Part shown: positions 41,571 to 50,866 of the stretch, in pieces | How positions within the stretch are numbered: the first letter of the stretch is position 1 | Layout: each line of letters begins with the position of its first letter | Assembly (NCBI RefSeq): GCF_024701375.2 | Contig: NZ_CP113910.1 | Coordinates: forward strand, 5,952,001-6,016,000 | Reading direction: 5' to 3' | Source of the DNA: Streptomyces sp. KMM 9044 | GTDB lineage: Bacteria; Actinomycetota; Actinomycetes; Streptomycetales; Streptomycetaceae | Length of the DNA: 64,000 nucleotides | Notes under the pieces: model-generated | What the model saw: only the letters and a program-made list of their open reading frames with translations | Databases searched by the model: none | Told to the model about the DNA's origin: nothing | Made by a program: the position numbers and the translations under genes

Positions 41571-42206
41571 ATGACCGGAACGACCATCAAGGACACACCG
41601 GAGGAGTGGGAGGTCCGGGCGACCAGGACGCCCTTCGTCGGCAACAAGACCTCCGTGCGCACCGACGACGTGGTCATGCCCGACGGGACCGTGGCCCACC
41701 GCGACTACCAGGTCCACCCCGGGTCCGTCGCCGTCCTGGCCCTCGACGACGCCGACCGCGCCCTGGTGCTGCGCCAATACCGTCACCCCGTGCGCCACAA
41801 GTTGTGGGAGATCCCGGCCGGCCTGCTCGACGTCCCCGGCGAGAACCCGCTGCACGCCGCCCAGCGGGAGCTGTACGAGGAGGCGCACGTCAAGGCCGAG
41901 GACTGGCGGGTGCTGACCGACGTCTACACCACCGCCGGCGGCTGCGACGAGGCCGTACGGATCTTCCTGGCCCGGGGGCTGTCCGAGGCCGAGGGCGACC
42001 GCTTCGAGGTGGAGGACGAAGAGGCGGACATGGAACTGGCCCGGGTGCCCGTCGCGGACCTGGTCCGCGGGGTGCTGGCCGGTGAACTGCACAACAACTG
42101 CCTGGTGGTGGGCGTGCTTTCGCTCGTCGCCGCGCGGGACCAGGACGGACTCGACACGCTGCGTCCGGCCGAGGCGCCGTGGCCTGCCCGCCCCTTCGAC
42201 GCCTGA
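41571..42206 (+). CDS. Nudix hydrolase, ADP-ribose pyrophosphatase type
   Basis: A 211-residue Nudix enzyme of the ADP-ribose/NDP-sugar pyrophosphatase group. The Nudix box reads GLLDVPGENPLHAAQRELYEEAHV near residues 83-106, preceded by LVLRQYRHPVRHKLWEIPAG, a strong ADP-ribose pyrophosphatase signature. It probably hydrolyses ADP-ribose to AMP and ribose 5-phosphate. ATG 41571 follows GGGAAGGA. It lies 100 bp after pyrG in the same direction. Confidence 0.9.
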   Translation: MTGTTIKDTPEEWEVRATRTPFVGNKTSVRTDDVVMPDGTVAHRDYQVHPGSVAVLALDDADRALVLRQYRHPVRHKLWEIPAGLLDVPGENPLHAAQRELYEEAHVKAEDWRVLTDVYTTAGGCDEAVRIFLARGLSEAEGDRFEVEDEEADMELARVPVADLVRGVLAGELHNNCLVVGVLSLVAARDQDGLDTLRPAEAPWPARPFDA

Positions 42207-42378
42207 ACCACCCCGGCCCCCAGGACACCTCTCGCGATGTGACCATCGGCTGATCCGATCGAGGGACGCATCCGCCGTGCTCCACACGGAACGTAGCAGA
42301 GCGTGAACTAGGCTCTGAAAAACGCCCGATCCGGAGTCCCGGCGGGCTTGCGCGTGCGGTGGGACGGGAGCGTGGCCC

Positions 42379-44436
42379 GTGACGGATCAGGCGGTGGACA
42401 CGGACGGTGTGCGGCTTTCCCCGGACGTTGCCACGGAGGCCCGGTTCCTAGGCCGCACACGGGAGTTGAAGGAACTCCGGGCCGACATCGAGCGCGCCGG
42501 ACTCGACACCCTCTCCGGCCGCAAGGCCCCCCGTGCCCGTGTGCTGCTCATCGCCGGCCGGCCCGGATCCGGCCGGACGACACTCGGCGAGGAACTCGTC
42601 CGCCAGGTCGCCGACCGCTACCCCGACGGGGTGCTGCGCGCACGGCTCAGCGAGACCGACGGCACGCGCGTGCCCGTCGAGCGCTCCGCGCGGGACCTGC
42701 TCGACGCGCTCGAGGTGCCCGCCCCGGCCGGCGCCGTCGAGGACGATCTCGCCGAGGCGCTGCGGACCGCCCTGGCCGGCCGCCGGACGCTGCTCCTGCT
42801 GGACGACGCGGCCGACGCCGAGCAGGTCGACGCCCTGCTGCCGGACAACCCCGAGTGCCTGGTGGTCGCCATCTCCCGGGGCCCGCTGACCGGTATCTGT
42901 GACGTCCGCCCCTGCACCCTCGGCGGCCTCGACACCAAGTCCGCCGTGGAACTGCTGTCCCGGATCGCCGGCCCGGTCCGCATCACCGTCGACCCGCGGG
43001 CCGCGGAGGACCTGGCCGAGCAGTGCCAGGGGGAGCCCGCCGCCCTGGTCCTGGCCGGCGGCTGGCTCGCCGCCCGGCCCAAGGCCGCCGTCGCCGACCT
43101 CGCCCGGCACCTGCACACCGGGGCGGACGAGGGCACCGCGACCGGCCGCGCCCTCCGGCTGGTCCACGACGCGCTGCCCGCCCCCGCTGCCCGGATGCTG
43201 CGTCTGCTGAGCCTCGCCCCGGCCGGCCTGGCCGACCCGCACACCGCCTCCGCGCTCGCCGGCTGCACGGTGAGCAGCGCGCGCACCACCCTGGACGACT
43301 TCGTCTCCGTGGGCCTGCTGCACCCCGTGGGAACCTCGCTGCCGCAGTACGAGGTGCCCGGCTGCCTGTACCCCCTGCTCAAGCGTCTTGCCGATGCCCA
43401 CGAACGGCCCGGTGAGCTCCAGTTGGCCCGCGCCCGCATGCTGGAGCGGACCGTGCGGCTGCTCCAGTCGTGCAGGGCCATCACCGAGACCGACAGTCCC
43501 CAGGCACGCGAGAAGCTTCTCGGGACGCCGGGTTCCCTGCGCTTTTCCAGCCCCCGCGACGCCGCCGACTGGCTGCGCGTCCGCCGGCCCGCCCTGTTGG
43601 CCTCGGCCCGCCTCGCGGTCGCCGACGGGACGCTGGACACCCTGGCCCGCCGCCTCATGTCCCAGCTGGTGCGCGCCATGGTGGCCCACTTCGGCACCCA
43701 GGCCTCCGCCGGCGATCTCTACGGCATCCACCACCTGGTTCTCGATGTGGCCGAGCGCTGGGGACTGCCCCGTGAGCAGGCCGCGGCCCTGCTGAACCTC
43801 GGCGATCTCGACGCCCGTACCGGCCGCACGGCCGACGCGCTGGCGCGGTACCGGGCCGCGCTGGACGCCGGACGAGCGGCGAACGATCCCTACGCGACCG
43901 GCCGCGCGACGGAATCCGTGGGAGGCGCCCATCTGGAGCTCGGTGACTTCGACCGGGCCGCCGACTGGTTCGGCCGGGCCCTGGCCGAGCGGCTCGCCCA
44001 GGGCGAGCGCGCGGACGCCGCCCGCCTGTACGGCCGGATCGCCGCCGCTCACACCTATGCCGGCCACTACGGCGAGGCACTGCGCAACTGGCGGGCGGCG
44101 GTCGCCGGGCACCGCAAGAACGGCGATCTGGCCGCCCAGGCGAGGGCGTTGAGCGAACTGGCCCGGGTCCAGGAATACGCCGGCCACCCCGAGGAGTCGC
44201 TGCGTACCTGCCGGGAGGCGGTGGAGTGGGCCCGGCGGGCCGAGGACACCCGGCTGCAGGCCGCGCTGCACCTGCGGCTCGCCGACACCTTCGGCCATCT
44301 CGGCGACCCCGCGTCGGCCGCGCTGCACCGGAGCTCGGCGGAGCGGATGCTGGAGGAAGAGGCCCAGGAACCTGGAATCGACCCGAAACACTCAGGCGAC
44401 ACCTACGAAATCCGCAGCACCTCTGGAGAAGATTGA
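42379..44436 (+). CDS. P-loop NTPase with TPR domain (AfsR/NB-ARC-like)
   Basis: A 685-residue protein resembling the STAND/NB-ARC core of SARP-type regulators but with no DNA-binding domain. FLGRTRELKEL is followed by Walker A LLIAGRPGSGRTT (residues 54-66) and a Walker B-like RRTLLLLDDAADAEQ (about 133-147). A winged-helix-like region follows, then TPR repeats from about residue 460 to 660 (ALARYRAALDAGRAA; DFDRAADWFGRALAERL; GEALRNWRAAVAGHR). GTG 42379 is the start. Its targets are unknown; it precedes ald but is separated by 135 bp. Confidence 0.83.
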   Translation: MTDQAVDTDGVRLSPDVATEARFLGRTRELKELRADIERAGLDTLSGRKAPRARVLLIAGRPGSGRTTLGEELVRQVADRYPDGVLRARLSETDGTRVPVERSARDLLDALEVPAPAGAVEDDLAEALRTALAGRRTLLLLDDAADAEQVDALLPDNPECLVVAISRGPLTGICDVRPCTLGGLDTKSAVELLSRIAGPVRITVDPRAAEDLAEQCQGEPAALVLAGGWLAARPKAAVADLARHLHTGADEGTATGRALRLVHDALPAPAARMLRLLSLAPAGLADPHTASALAGCTVSSARTTLDDFVSVGLLHPVGTSLPQYEVPGCLYPLLKRLADAHERPGELQLARARMLERTVRLLQSCRAITETDSPQAREKLLGTPGSLRFSSPRDAADWLRVRRPALLASARLAVADGTLDTLARRLMSQLVRAMVAHFGTQASAGDLYGIHHLVLDVAERWGLPREQAAALLNLGDLDARTGRTADALARYRAALDAGRAANDPYATGRATESVGGAHLELGDFDRAADWFGRALAERLAQGERADAARLYGRIAAAHTYAGHYGEALRNWRAAVAGHRKNGDLAAQARALSELARVQEYAGHPEESLRTCREAVEWARRAEDTRLQAALHLRLADTFGHLGDPASAALHRSSAERMLEEEAQEPGIDPKHSGDTYEIRSTSGED

Positions 44437-44571
44437 TGCTTTGTAAGGCTGTACAGCGGGAACGCCTTCATTAAGATGGCCTTGCCGCACCGTCTTCTGC
44501 GGTCTCTCCCGGTGCGCACACGTGTGCCCTGGTATGCGTAGGAATACCTTTCATCCTCCGAGTCAAGGACC

Positions 44572-45696
44572 GTGATCGACGTGAAGGTCGGCATCCCCCG
44601 CGAAGTCAAGAACAACGAGTTCCGGGTGGCCATCACCCCGGCCGGCGTGCACGAGCTGGTGCGCCACGGCCACCAGGTCGTCATCGAGCGCGGCGCCGGC
44701 GTGGGCTCCTCGATCCCGGACGGCGAGTACATCGCCGCGGGCGGGCGGATACTGGACACCGCCGACGAGGTGTGGGCCGACGCCGATCTGCTGCTGAAGG
44801 TCAAGGAACCCGTCGCCGAGGAGTACCACCGGCTGCGCAAGGACCAGACGCTCTTCACCTACCTGCACCTGGCCGCCTCCAGGGAGTGCACGGACGCCCT
44901 CCTGGCCTCCGGCACCACCGCCATCGCCTACGAGACCGTCGAGCTGCCCAGCCGCGCGCTGCCGCTGCTCGCACCCATGTCCGAGGTCGCGGGCCGGCTG
45001 TCCGCCCAGGTCGGCGCCTACCACCTGATGCGCGCCGGCGGTGGCCGCGGTGTGCTGCCCGGTGGCGTCCCCGGCGTGCCGGCCGGCCGGGCCGTCGTCA
45101 TCGGCGGAGGAGTCTCCGGCTGGAGCGCCGCGCAGATCGCCGTCGGCATGGGCTTCCACGTGACCCTGCTCGACAAGGACATCAACAAGCTCCGGGAGGC
45201 GGACCGGGTCTTCGGCGCGAAGATCCAGACGGTCGTCTCCAACGCCTTCGAGCTGGAGAAGGCCTGCCTCGAGGCCGACCTCGTCATCGGCGCGGTGCTG
45301 ATCCCCGGCGCCAAGGCGCCCAAGCTGGTCACCAACGACCTCGTCTCGCGGATGAAGGGCGGGAGCGTCCTTGTCGACATCGCGATCGACCAGGGCGGCT
45401 GCTTCGAGGACTCCCACCCGACCACGCACGCCGAGCCGGTCTTCACGGTCCACGCATCGGTCTTCTACTGCGTCGCCAACATGCCCGGCGCCGTGCCCAA
45501 CACCTCCACCTACGCGCTCACCAACGCGACGCTGCCGTACGTCGTCGAACTCGCGAACCGCGGCTGGGCGGAGGCGCTGCGCCGCGACCCCGCCCTCGCC
45601 AAGGGTCTCAACACGCATGACGGCAAGGTCGTCTACCAGGAGGTCGCCGAAGCGCACGGCCTGGACCACGTCGAACTCGCCGGACTGCTCGGCTGA
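44572..45696 (+). CDS. ald: L-alanine dehydrogenase
   Basis: A 374-residue enzyme catalysing reversible NAD-dependent deamination of L-alanine to pyruvate and ammonia. Family blocks include KVGIPREVKNNEFRVAITPAGV at the start, FTYLHLA, the Rossmann segment VIGGGVSGWSAAQIAVGMG (about 180), DIAIDQGGCFEDSHPTTH and VANMPGAVPNTSTYALTNATLPY. It starts with GTG 44572; GTG 44581 is a close alternative. It is transcribed alone, with a hairpin right after the stop. Confidence 0.96.
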   Translation: MIDVKVGIPREVKNNEFRVAITPAGVHELVRHGHQVVIERGAGVGSSIPDGEYIAAGGRILDTADEVWADADLLLKVKEPVAEEYHRLRKDQTLFTYLHLAASRECTDALLASGTTAIAYETVELPSRALPLLAPMSEVAGRLSAQVGAYHLMRAGGGRGVLPGGVPGVPAGRAVVIGGGVSGWSAAQIAVGMGFHVTLLDKDINKLREADRVFGAKIQTVVSNAFELEKACLEADLVIGAVLIPGAKAPKLVTNDLVSRMKGGSVLVDIAIDQGGCFEDSHPTTHAEPVFTVHASVFYCVANMPGAVPNTSTYALTNATLPYVVELANRGWAEALRRDPALAKGLNTHDGKVVYQEVAEAHGLDHVELAGLLG

Positions 45697-45721
45697 ACCG
45701 GCCGCGCCACCCGACCGACCC

Positions 45722-45748
45722 GACGCCCGGAAGTGCCTTCCGGGCGTC
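45722..45748 (+). terminator. Hairpin terminator after ald
   Basis: A perfect 12-bp stem (45722-45733 and 45737-45748) with a three-base TGC loop lies 26 bases after the ald stop. Confidence 0.8.
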
Positions 45749-46103
45749 AAGTCGATCAAGTCGCCGCTCGTCAAAGGCGATACGTCAACTTCATTCGTCA
45801 ACGCCGCGCATCCGGAGCCGTCTTGTCCGTCGGGCGCGACGGGATGTGTGTATGGTCACTTCACGAATCCGGGGCGACTCGCCTCGAACGTCACCCTTCC
45901 GCCGATTCGCACACCGATGAAACCTGCCGTGCGACGGCCGTACGCCCTTGACAGAGGGATGTTTCATTGTCGACACATCGAGCCGGGTACGGCGGATTGT
46001 GTTGCTGCGGACCGCCGACACGCCATAGAGTCGCCAACCGTCGGCATGATGCCACGCTGACCTGTCTAGAAGTTTCCTGGTCACCAAGGAGGTAAGACGA
46101 CTT
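45749..46103 (+). promoter_or_regulatory. Upstream region of parA-like gene
   Basis: A non-coding stretch. A perfect -35 hexamer TTGACA lies at 45948-45953, but no strong -10 at 16-18 bases follows (CGACAC). I searched for the parS consensus (GTTTCACGTGAAAC); only a GTTTCAT half at 45961 is present, which is not convincing. A near-ideal ribosome site AAGGAGGT sits at 46086-46093. Confidence 0.4.
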
Positions 46104-47273
46104 GTGAATGAGTCGACATTTACTCCCGGGGGTGGTCACCCAGGAATGACTGCACGGGACCGGGGTTCCGCGGAGCTCGCTCCTGTCGGCTCCGTCGCCG
46201 TGCGCACCTTCGCATCCCATCAGATCCAGCAGGCGACTCCCACTGCACACCAGAGCATGGATGGCCATCACGTGAACGCCATGGCCGGCGACGGAAGTGG
46301 CGCGCCCCACAACCAACTCGCCGACTACGACGAACTGCCCGAGGGGCACTTCTACGACCCCGACGCCGAGTACGAGCCGGATCCCGAGTACGCGGCCACC
46401 CTCGCGCCCGACGCGGCCCGCCAGCGCCGTGAGCGCGTCGGCCCGACCGGACGCCCGCTGCCGTACTTCCCCATCCCTGGTCCGCTGACCGACCACGGCC
46501 CCGCGAAGATCATCGCGATGTGCAACCAGAAGGGCGGTGTCGGCAAGACCACGTCGACCATCAACCTGGGTGCCGCGCTCGCGGAGTACGGACGCCGGGT
46601 GCTGCTCGTCGACTTCGATCCGCAGGGCGCGCTGTCGGTCGGACTCGGCGTCAATCCGATGGAACTCGATCTCACCGTCTACAACCTGCTCATGGAGCGG
46701 GGTATGGCGGCCGACGAGGTGATGCTGAAGACGGCGGTCCCCAACATGGACCTGTTGCCCAGCAACATCGACCTGTCGGCGGCCGAGGTCCAGCTGGTCT
46801 CCGAGGTCGCCCGCGAGTCGACCCTGCAGCGCGCGCTGAAGCCGCTCATGGACGACTACGACTACATCGTGATCGACTGTCAGCCCTCGCTCGGCCTGCT
46901 CACGGTCAACGCGCTGACGGCCGCGCACAAGGTGATCGTGCCGTTGGAGTGCGAGTTCTTCGCGCTGCGCGGTGTGGCCCTGCTGACCGAGACCATCGAG
47001 AAGGTCCAGGAGCGGCTCAACCCCGAGCTGGAGCTCGACGGGATCCTCGCCACGATGTACGACTCGCGCACGGTGCACAGCCGTGAGGTGCTCGCGCGGG
47101 TCGTCGAGGCCTTCGACGATCACGTGTACCACACGGTCATCGGACGTACGGTCCGCTTCCCGGAGACCACCGTCGCCGGTGAGCCGATCACCACGTACGC
47201 GTCCAACTCCGTCGGTGCCGCCGCCTATCGCCAGCTTGCCAGGGAGGTGCTCGCCCGGTGTCACGCCGAGTGA
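46104..47273 (+). CDS. ParA/Soj-like chromosome-organisation ATPase
   Basis: A 389-residue Walker-type ATPase. Residues 1-130 are a disordered extension rich in His, Asp and Glu. The ParA core has the deviant Walker A CNQKGGVGKTT near residue 141, LLVDFDPQGALSVGLG, DYIVIDCQPSLGLLTVNAL and MYDSRTVHSREVL. GTG 46104 follows AAGGAGGT. It is not the oriC-linked parA, since no parB adjoins it; instead it heads an operon with an RHH protein and ScpA/ScpB. A role in nucleoid or condensin placement is likely but inferred. Confidence 0.9.
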   Translation: MNESTFTPGGGHPGMTARDRGSAELAPVGSVAVRTFASHQIQQATPTAHQSMDGHHVNAMAGDGSGAPHNQLADYDELPEGHFYDPDAEYEPDPEYAATLAPDAARQRRERVGPTGRPLPYFPIPGPLTDHGPAKIIAMCNQKGGVGKTTSTINLGAALAEYGRRVLLVDFDPQGALSVGLGVNPMELDLTVYNLLMERGMAADEVMLKTAVPNMDLLPSNIDLSAAEVQLVSEVARESTLQRALKPLMDDYDYIVIDCQPSLGLLTVNALTAAHKVIVPLECEFFALRGVALLTETIEKVQERLNPELELDGILATMYDSRTVHSREVLARVVEAFDDHVYHTVIGRTVRFPETTVAGEPITTYASNSVGAAAYRQLAREVLARCHAE

Positions 47274-47824
47274 GTCTGCCGGGGGCCGACGAACTCTTCC
47301 GCACGACAGGGGGGACGGCGCTCCAGGCGTCCACGCCCAGGCGCCAGGCGGGCGGTGAGGCCCGGGTCCCCGCTCCCGCGGGGGAGGGCGACGCGGCCGC
47401 GGCCCAGGAGGACACTCCGCAGTCGGTGCCCGCGCAGGGCGGTGACGGAGAGGGCGCCGAGCACGTCGCCGCGGACGCGGAGCCGGCCGAAACGGTCGAG
47501 TCCCGCAGCCGCGCCGCGCCGGAACACTCCGCGCGACGGCAGGGGGCGCCGGAGGGACCGGCCGCGGAGACGGCCCCACGCAAGCGCGGAAGAGCGGCGG
47601 CCCGGCGGCCCAGCGGCCGCGAGCGGCACGACGAGAAGATCACGGTGTACGTGTCCGCCGAGGAGCTCATGGACCTCGAGCACGCCCGTCTGGTGCTCCG
47701 GGGCGAGCACGGACTGGCCGTCGACCGGGGCAGGATCGTCCGTGAGGCGGTCGCCGTGGTCCTCGCCGACCTGGAAGCCCGCGGAGACGCCAGCATCCTC
47801 GTGCGACGCCTGCGTGGACGGTAG
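47258..47824 (+). CDS. Ribbon-helix-helix-like protein with disordered N-terminus
   Basis: A 188-residue protein. Residues 1-125 are low-complexity (Ala, Glu, Pro, Arg). The C-terminal 60 residues (DEKITVYVSAEELMDLEHARL ... GRIVREAVAVVLADLE) have the strand-helix-helix pattern of RHH DNA-binding proteins. GTG 47258 overlaps the parA end by 16 bases and is preceded by GGGAGG. Its place after a ParA gene, where a centromere-binding protein is often found, suggests a ParB-substitute or ParA partner. That role is inference. Confidence 0.78.
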   Translation: MSRRVSLPGADELFRTTGGTALQASTPRRQAGGEARVPAPAGEGDAAAAQEDTPQSVPAQGGDGEGAEHVAADAEPAETVESRSRAAPEHSARRQGAPEGPAAETAPRKRGRAAARRPSGRERHDEKITVYVSAEELMDLEHARLVLRGEHGLAVDRGRIVREAVAVVLADLEARGDASILVRRLRGR

Positions 47825-47842
47825 CGGTAGCCTGCGGAGGCC

Positions 47843-49057
47843 ATGACCTCGAACGACACCCCCGCCACCGGCCGCGGCCCGCAGTTCGGCCACCGTCGCA
47901 CGCTGGGGCGGGGACCGGGCGCGGCGCCGCCTGCCCCGCAGCCCGTGGACGCGGAAGCGGACACCGAGGAGACCGCCGGCACCGAGAGGGAAGCGGCGGT
48001 CGGCACCGAGCGCGCGGCCGAGCCCTCCTCTGCGGTCCGGACCCCGGTTGCCGTACGGACTTCGGCTCCCGCACCGGCCGAGTGGGACGACGTACCGGGT
48101 CCGGACGCCGACCCGGCACCCGAGACGGCGCTCGCGGGCCCCGGGGCGGGCGACAGCCCGGCCGGGCCCGGGACGGCATCGGTGGTGGACTCCGGTGCCG
48201 GGGCGGCCGGGACGGCCGAAGGAGAGGACGACGGCCGGTTCAAGGTCCGGTTGTCGAACTTCGAAGGACCTTTCGACCTGCTGCTTCAGCTGATCTCGAA
48301 GCACAGGCTGGACGTCACCGAGGTCGCGCTGTCCAAGGTGACCGACGAGTTCATGGCGTACATCCGGGCGCTGGGACCGGACTGGGACCTGGACGAGACG
48401 ACCGAGTTCCTGGTCGTCGCGGCCACGCTGCTCGATCTCAAGGCGGCCCGCCTGCTGCCCGCCGCCGAGGTGGAGGACGAGGCGGACCTCGCCCTGCTGG
48501 AGGCCCGGGACCTGTTGTTCGCCCGCCTGCTCCAGTACCGCGCGTACAAGCGGATCGCGGAGATCCTCAGCCGGCGGCTGGACGAGGAGGCCCGGCGCTA
48601 TCCCCGTACCGTGGGACTCGAGCCGCAGTACGCCGAGCTGCTGCCCGAGGTCGTCATCAGCATCGGCGCGGAGGGGTTCGCGAAGCTCGCCGTCAAGGCG
48701 ATGCAGCCCAGGCCCAAGCCGCAGGTGTACGTCGACCACATCCACGCACCGCTGGTCAGCGTGCAGGAGCAGGCCGGAATCGTGGTCGCGCGGCTGAAGG
48801 AGCTCGGCGAGGCCAGTTTCCGCACCCTGACCCAGGACACGGACGACACACTGACCGTCGTCGCCCGGTTCCTCGCGCTCCTGGAGCTGTACCGGGAGAA
48901 GGCCGTCGCCCTCGACCAGGAGACCGCGCTCGGCGAGCTGACCGTGCGCTGGACCGGTGGCGACGAGGACACCGCCCCCGTGGTCACCGACGAGTTCGAC
49001 CGCCCGCCCGAGCCACCGGACGAGCCGCAGAAGGAGAAAGGGGCGAGCAGGACGTGA
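47843..49057 (+). CDS. scpA: Segregation and condensation protein A
   Basis: A 404-residue kleisin subunit of the SMC-ScpAB complex. Residues 1-130 are an Ala/Pro/Thr/Glu-rich extension. The ScpA domain begins KVRLSNFEGPFDLLLQLISKHRLDVTEVALSKVTDEF and includes TEFLVVAATLLDLKAARLLP and the C-terminal winged helix (ALLELYREKAVAL). ATG 47843 follows GGAGG. Its stop overlaps the scpB start as GTGA. Confidence 0.95.
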   Translation: MTSNDTPATGRGPQFGHRRTLGRGPGAAPPAPQPVDAEADTEETAGTEREAAVGTERAAEPSSAVRTPVAVRTSAPAPAEWDDVPGPDADPAPETALAGPGAGDSPAGPGTASVVDSGAGAAGTAEGEDDGRFKVRLSNFEGPFDLLLQLISKHRLDVTEVALSKVTDEFMAYIRALGPDWDLDETTEFLVVAATLLDLKAARLLPAAEVEDEADLALLEARDLLFARLLQYRAYKRIAEILSRRLDEEARRYPRTVGLEPQYAELLPEVVISIGAEGFAKLAVKAMQPRPKPQVYVDHIHAPLVSVQEQAGIVVARLKELGEASFRTLTQDTDDTLTVVARFLALLELYREKAVALDQETALGELTVRWTGGDEDTAPVVTDEFDRPPEPPDEPQKEKGASRT

Positions 49058-49707
49058 GTGAGGACACAGCCGATGTTCCCGCAGGGCTGCGCACCGTCGC
49101 GGACCTCGGCCTCGCGCCCGCGCTGGAGGCGGTTCTCATGGTCGTGGACGAGCCCGCGACCGAGGAGCACCTGGCGAGGATTCTGGAGCGGCCCACACGG
49201 CAGGTCGCGGACGCGCTCCGCGCGCTGGCCGACGAGTACACCGTCCAGGGCCGCGGCTTCGAGCTGCGGCTCGTCGCCGGCGGCTGGCGCTTCTACAGCC
49301 GTCCCGAGTACGCCGCGGCCGTCGAGGGCTTCGTCCTGGACGGCCGGCAGGCCCGGCTCACCCAGGCCGCCCTGGAGACCCTCGCCGTGGTCGCCTACCG
49401 CCGGCCGGTCAGCCGCAGCAGGGTCTCCGCCGTGCGCGGAGTGAACTGCGACGGGGTCATGCGTACCCTGCTGCAGCGCGGTCTGGTCGAGGAGGCGGGC
49501 ACGGAACCCGAAACAGGTGCGATCCTGTACACGACGACGAACTACTTCCTGGAGCGGATGGGCCTGCGCGGTCTGGACGAGCTCCCGGAGCTCGCGCCCT
49601 TCCTCCCCGAGGCGGAGGCGATCGAGGCCGAGACCCAGGAAGCCGTACCGTCGTTCGATCCGGACGCCCCGGACCCGGACGACGGTCCATCCGACGAACA
49701 CGCCTAA
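49054..49707 (+). CDS. scpB: Segregation and condensation protein B
   Basis: A 217-residue ScpB with two winged-helix domains: PALEAVLMVVDEPATEEHLARIL and FELRLVAGGWRFYSRPEYA, then ARLTQAALETLAVVAYRRPVSRSRVSAVRGVNCDGVM, the signature block, and TNYFLERMGL. It binds the ScpA kleisin within the SMC complex. It starts at GTG 49054, translationally coupled to scpA, and has an acidic C-terminal tail. Confidence 0.95.
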   Translation: MSEDTADVPAGLRTVADLGLAPALEAVLMVVDEPATEEHLARILERPTRQVADALRALADEYTVQGRGFELRLVAGGWRFYSRPEYAAAVEGFVLDGRQARLTQAALETLAVVAYRRPVSRSRVSAVRGVNCDGVMRTLLQRGLVEEAGTEPETGAILYTTTNYFLERMGLRGLDELPELAPFLPEAEAIEAETQEAVPSFDPDAPDPDDGPSDEHA

Positions 49708-49728
49708 AACGACAACGACGGACATGTG

Positions 49729-50796
49729 ATGCGAAGCAGCGGCAGCGGCAAGAGCGGTGGACGCGGTAACCCCCGCGGTTCCGGCGGCGACAGGGACCAG
49801 AAGCAGGGGCAGGGCCGCCCCCGCAAGCCCCGCCCGGAGGAGCGCCGCTACGACGTGGGGCCCGGGGCCACCAAGGAGGGCCCGAAGTCCGGCCGCACCG
49901 GCGCCAAGCCGTCCGGCGGCTCCTCCCAGGGCGCCCGGTCCGGGCAGAAGGGCGGGGGCCGTACCGCTCCCGGCCGCTCGCGTGAGTACGAGACGCGCAT
50001 CGAGGAGCGCAACCGCGACCGGTACGCGGAGAAGAAGGACGTCAGGCCCCCGAAGACCTTCCCGGGCGCCGAGCAGGAGGGCGAGCGGCTGCAGAAGGTC
50101 CTCGCCCGCGCGGGGTACGGTTCCCGGCGAGCCTGCGAGGAGCTGATCGAGCAGGCACGGGTCGAGATCAACGGCGAGATCGTGCTGGAGCAGGGCCGCC
50201 GGGTCGACCCCGAGAAGGACGAGGTCAAGGTGGACGGGCTGACCGTCGCCACCCAGTCCTACCAGTTCTTCTCGCTGAACAAGCCCGCCGGTGTCGTCTC
50301 CACGATGGAGGATCCCGAGGGGCGTCAGTGCCTCGGCGACTACGTCACCAACCGTGAGACCCGGCTGTTCCACGTAGGCCGGCTCGACACCGAGACCGAG
50401 GGCGTCATCCTGCTCACCAACCACGGTGAGCTGGCGCACCGGCTGACCCACCCGCGGTACGGGGTGAAGAAGACCTACCTCGCGCACATCGTCGGTCCGG
50501 TCCCGCGCGACCTGGGCAAGCGGCTGAAGGACGGCATCCAGCTGGAGGACGGTTACGCGCGCGCGGACCACTTCCGCATCGTGGAGCAGACCGGCAAGAA
50601 CTACCTCGTCGAGGTGACCCTGCACGAGGGCCGCAAGCACATCGTGCGCCGCATGCTCGCCGAGGCGGGCTTCCCGGTCGACAAGCTGGTGCGCACCGGC
50701 TTCGGGCCGATCGCCCTGGGCGACCAGAAGTCGGGCTGGCTGCGGCGGCTGTCGAACACCGAGGTCGGCATGCTGATGCAGGAAGTCGAGCTCTGA
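49729..50796 (+). CDS. RluB/RsuA-family pseudouridine synthase
   Basis: A 355-residue rRNA pseudouridine synthase. Residues 1-110 form a basic Gly/Arg/Lys/Ser-rich extension. An S4 RNA-binding domain (RLQKVLARAGYGSRRACEELIEQARVE) is followed by the catalytic domain with FSLNKPAGVVSTMEDPEGR and catalytic Asp in VGRLDTETEGVILLTNHG (about residue 220), then HEGRKHIVRRMLAEAG. The likely target is a 23S or 16S uridine. ATG 49729 or GTG 49726 could start it. Location after scpB is the usual bacterial order. Confidence 0.92.
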   Translation: MRSSGSGKSGGRGNPRGSGGDRDQKQGQGRPRKPRPEERRYDVGPGATKEGPKSGRTGAKPSGGSSQGARSGQKGGGRTAPGRSREYETRIEERNRDRYAEKKDVRPPKTFPGAEQEGERLQKVLARAGYGSRRACEELIEQARVEINGEIVLEQGRRVDPEKDEVKVDGLTVATQSYQFFSLNKPAGVVSTMEDPEGRQCLGDYVTNRETRLFHVGRLDTETEGVILLTNHGELAHRLTHPRYGVKKTYLAHIVGPVPRDLGKRLKDGIQLEDGYARADHFRIVEQTGKNYLVEVTLHEGRKHIVRRMLAEAGFPVDKLVRTGFGPIALGDQKSGWLRRLSNTEVGMLMQEVEL

Positions 50797-50818
50797 GGCG
50801 CCGGGGCCTGTGAGGAAA

Positions 50819-50863
50819 CCGCACCCCCTTTTACAGTCGGAACGACTGTAAAAGGGGGTGCGG
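50819..50863. promoter_or_regulatory. Perfect 20-bp inverted repeat before the NrtR-like gene
   Basis: Arms 50819-50838 and 50844-50863 are exactly complementary with a five-base GGAAC spacer. The right arm carries the G-rich ribosome site (GGGGG, 50854-50858) just before ATG 50867. It may be an autoregulatory operator for the NrtR-type regulator, a terminator of the upstream gene, or an mRNA hairpin hiding the ribosome site; the roles are not exclusive. Confidence 0.75.
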
Positions 50864-50866
50864 TTC

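Noticed and set aside
42448..44391. A 647-codon minus-strand frame opposite the P-loop/TPR gene
   Set aside because: It is Gly/Arg/Gln-rich with no domain, while the plus strand has a P-loop and TPR repeats with correct codon bias.
45940..45985. A parS centromere site before the parA-like gene
   Set aside because: Only one GTTTCAT half-site is seen; the palindromic GTTTCACGTGAAAC core is missing.
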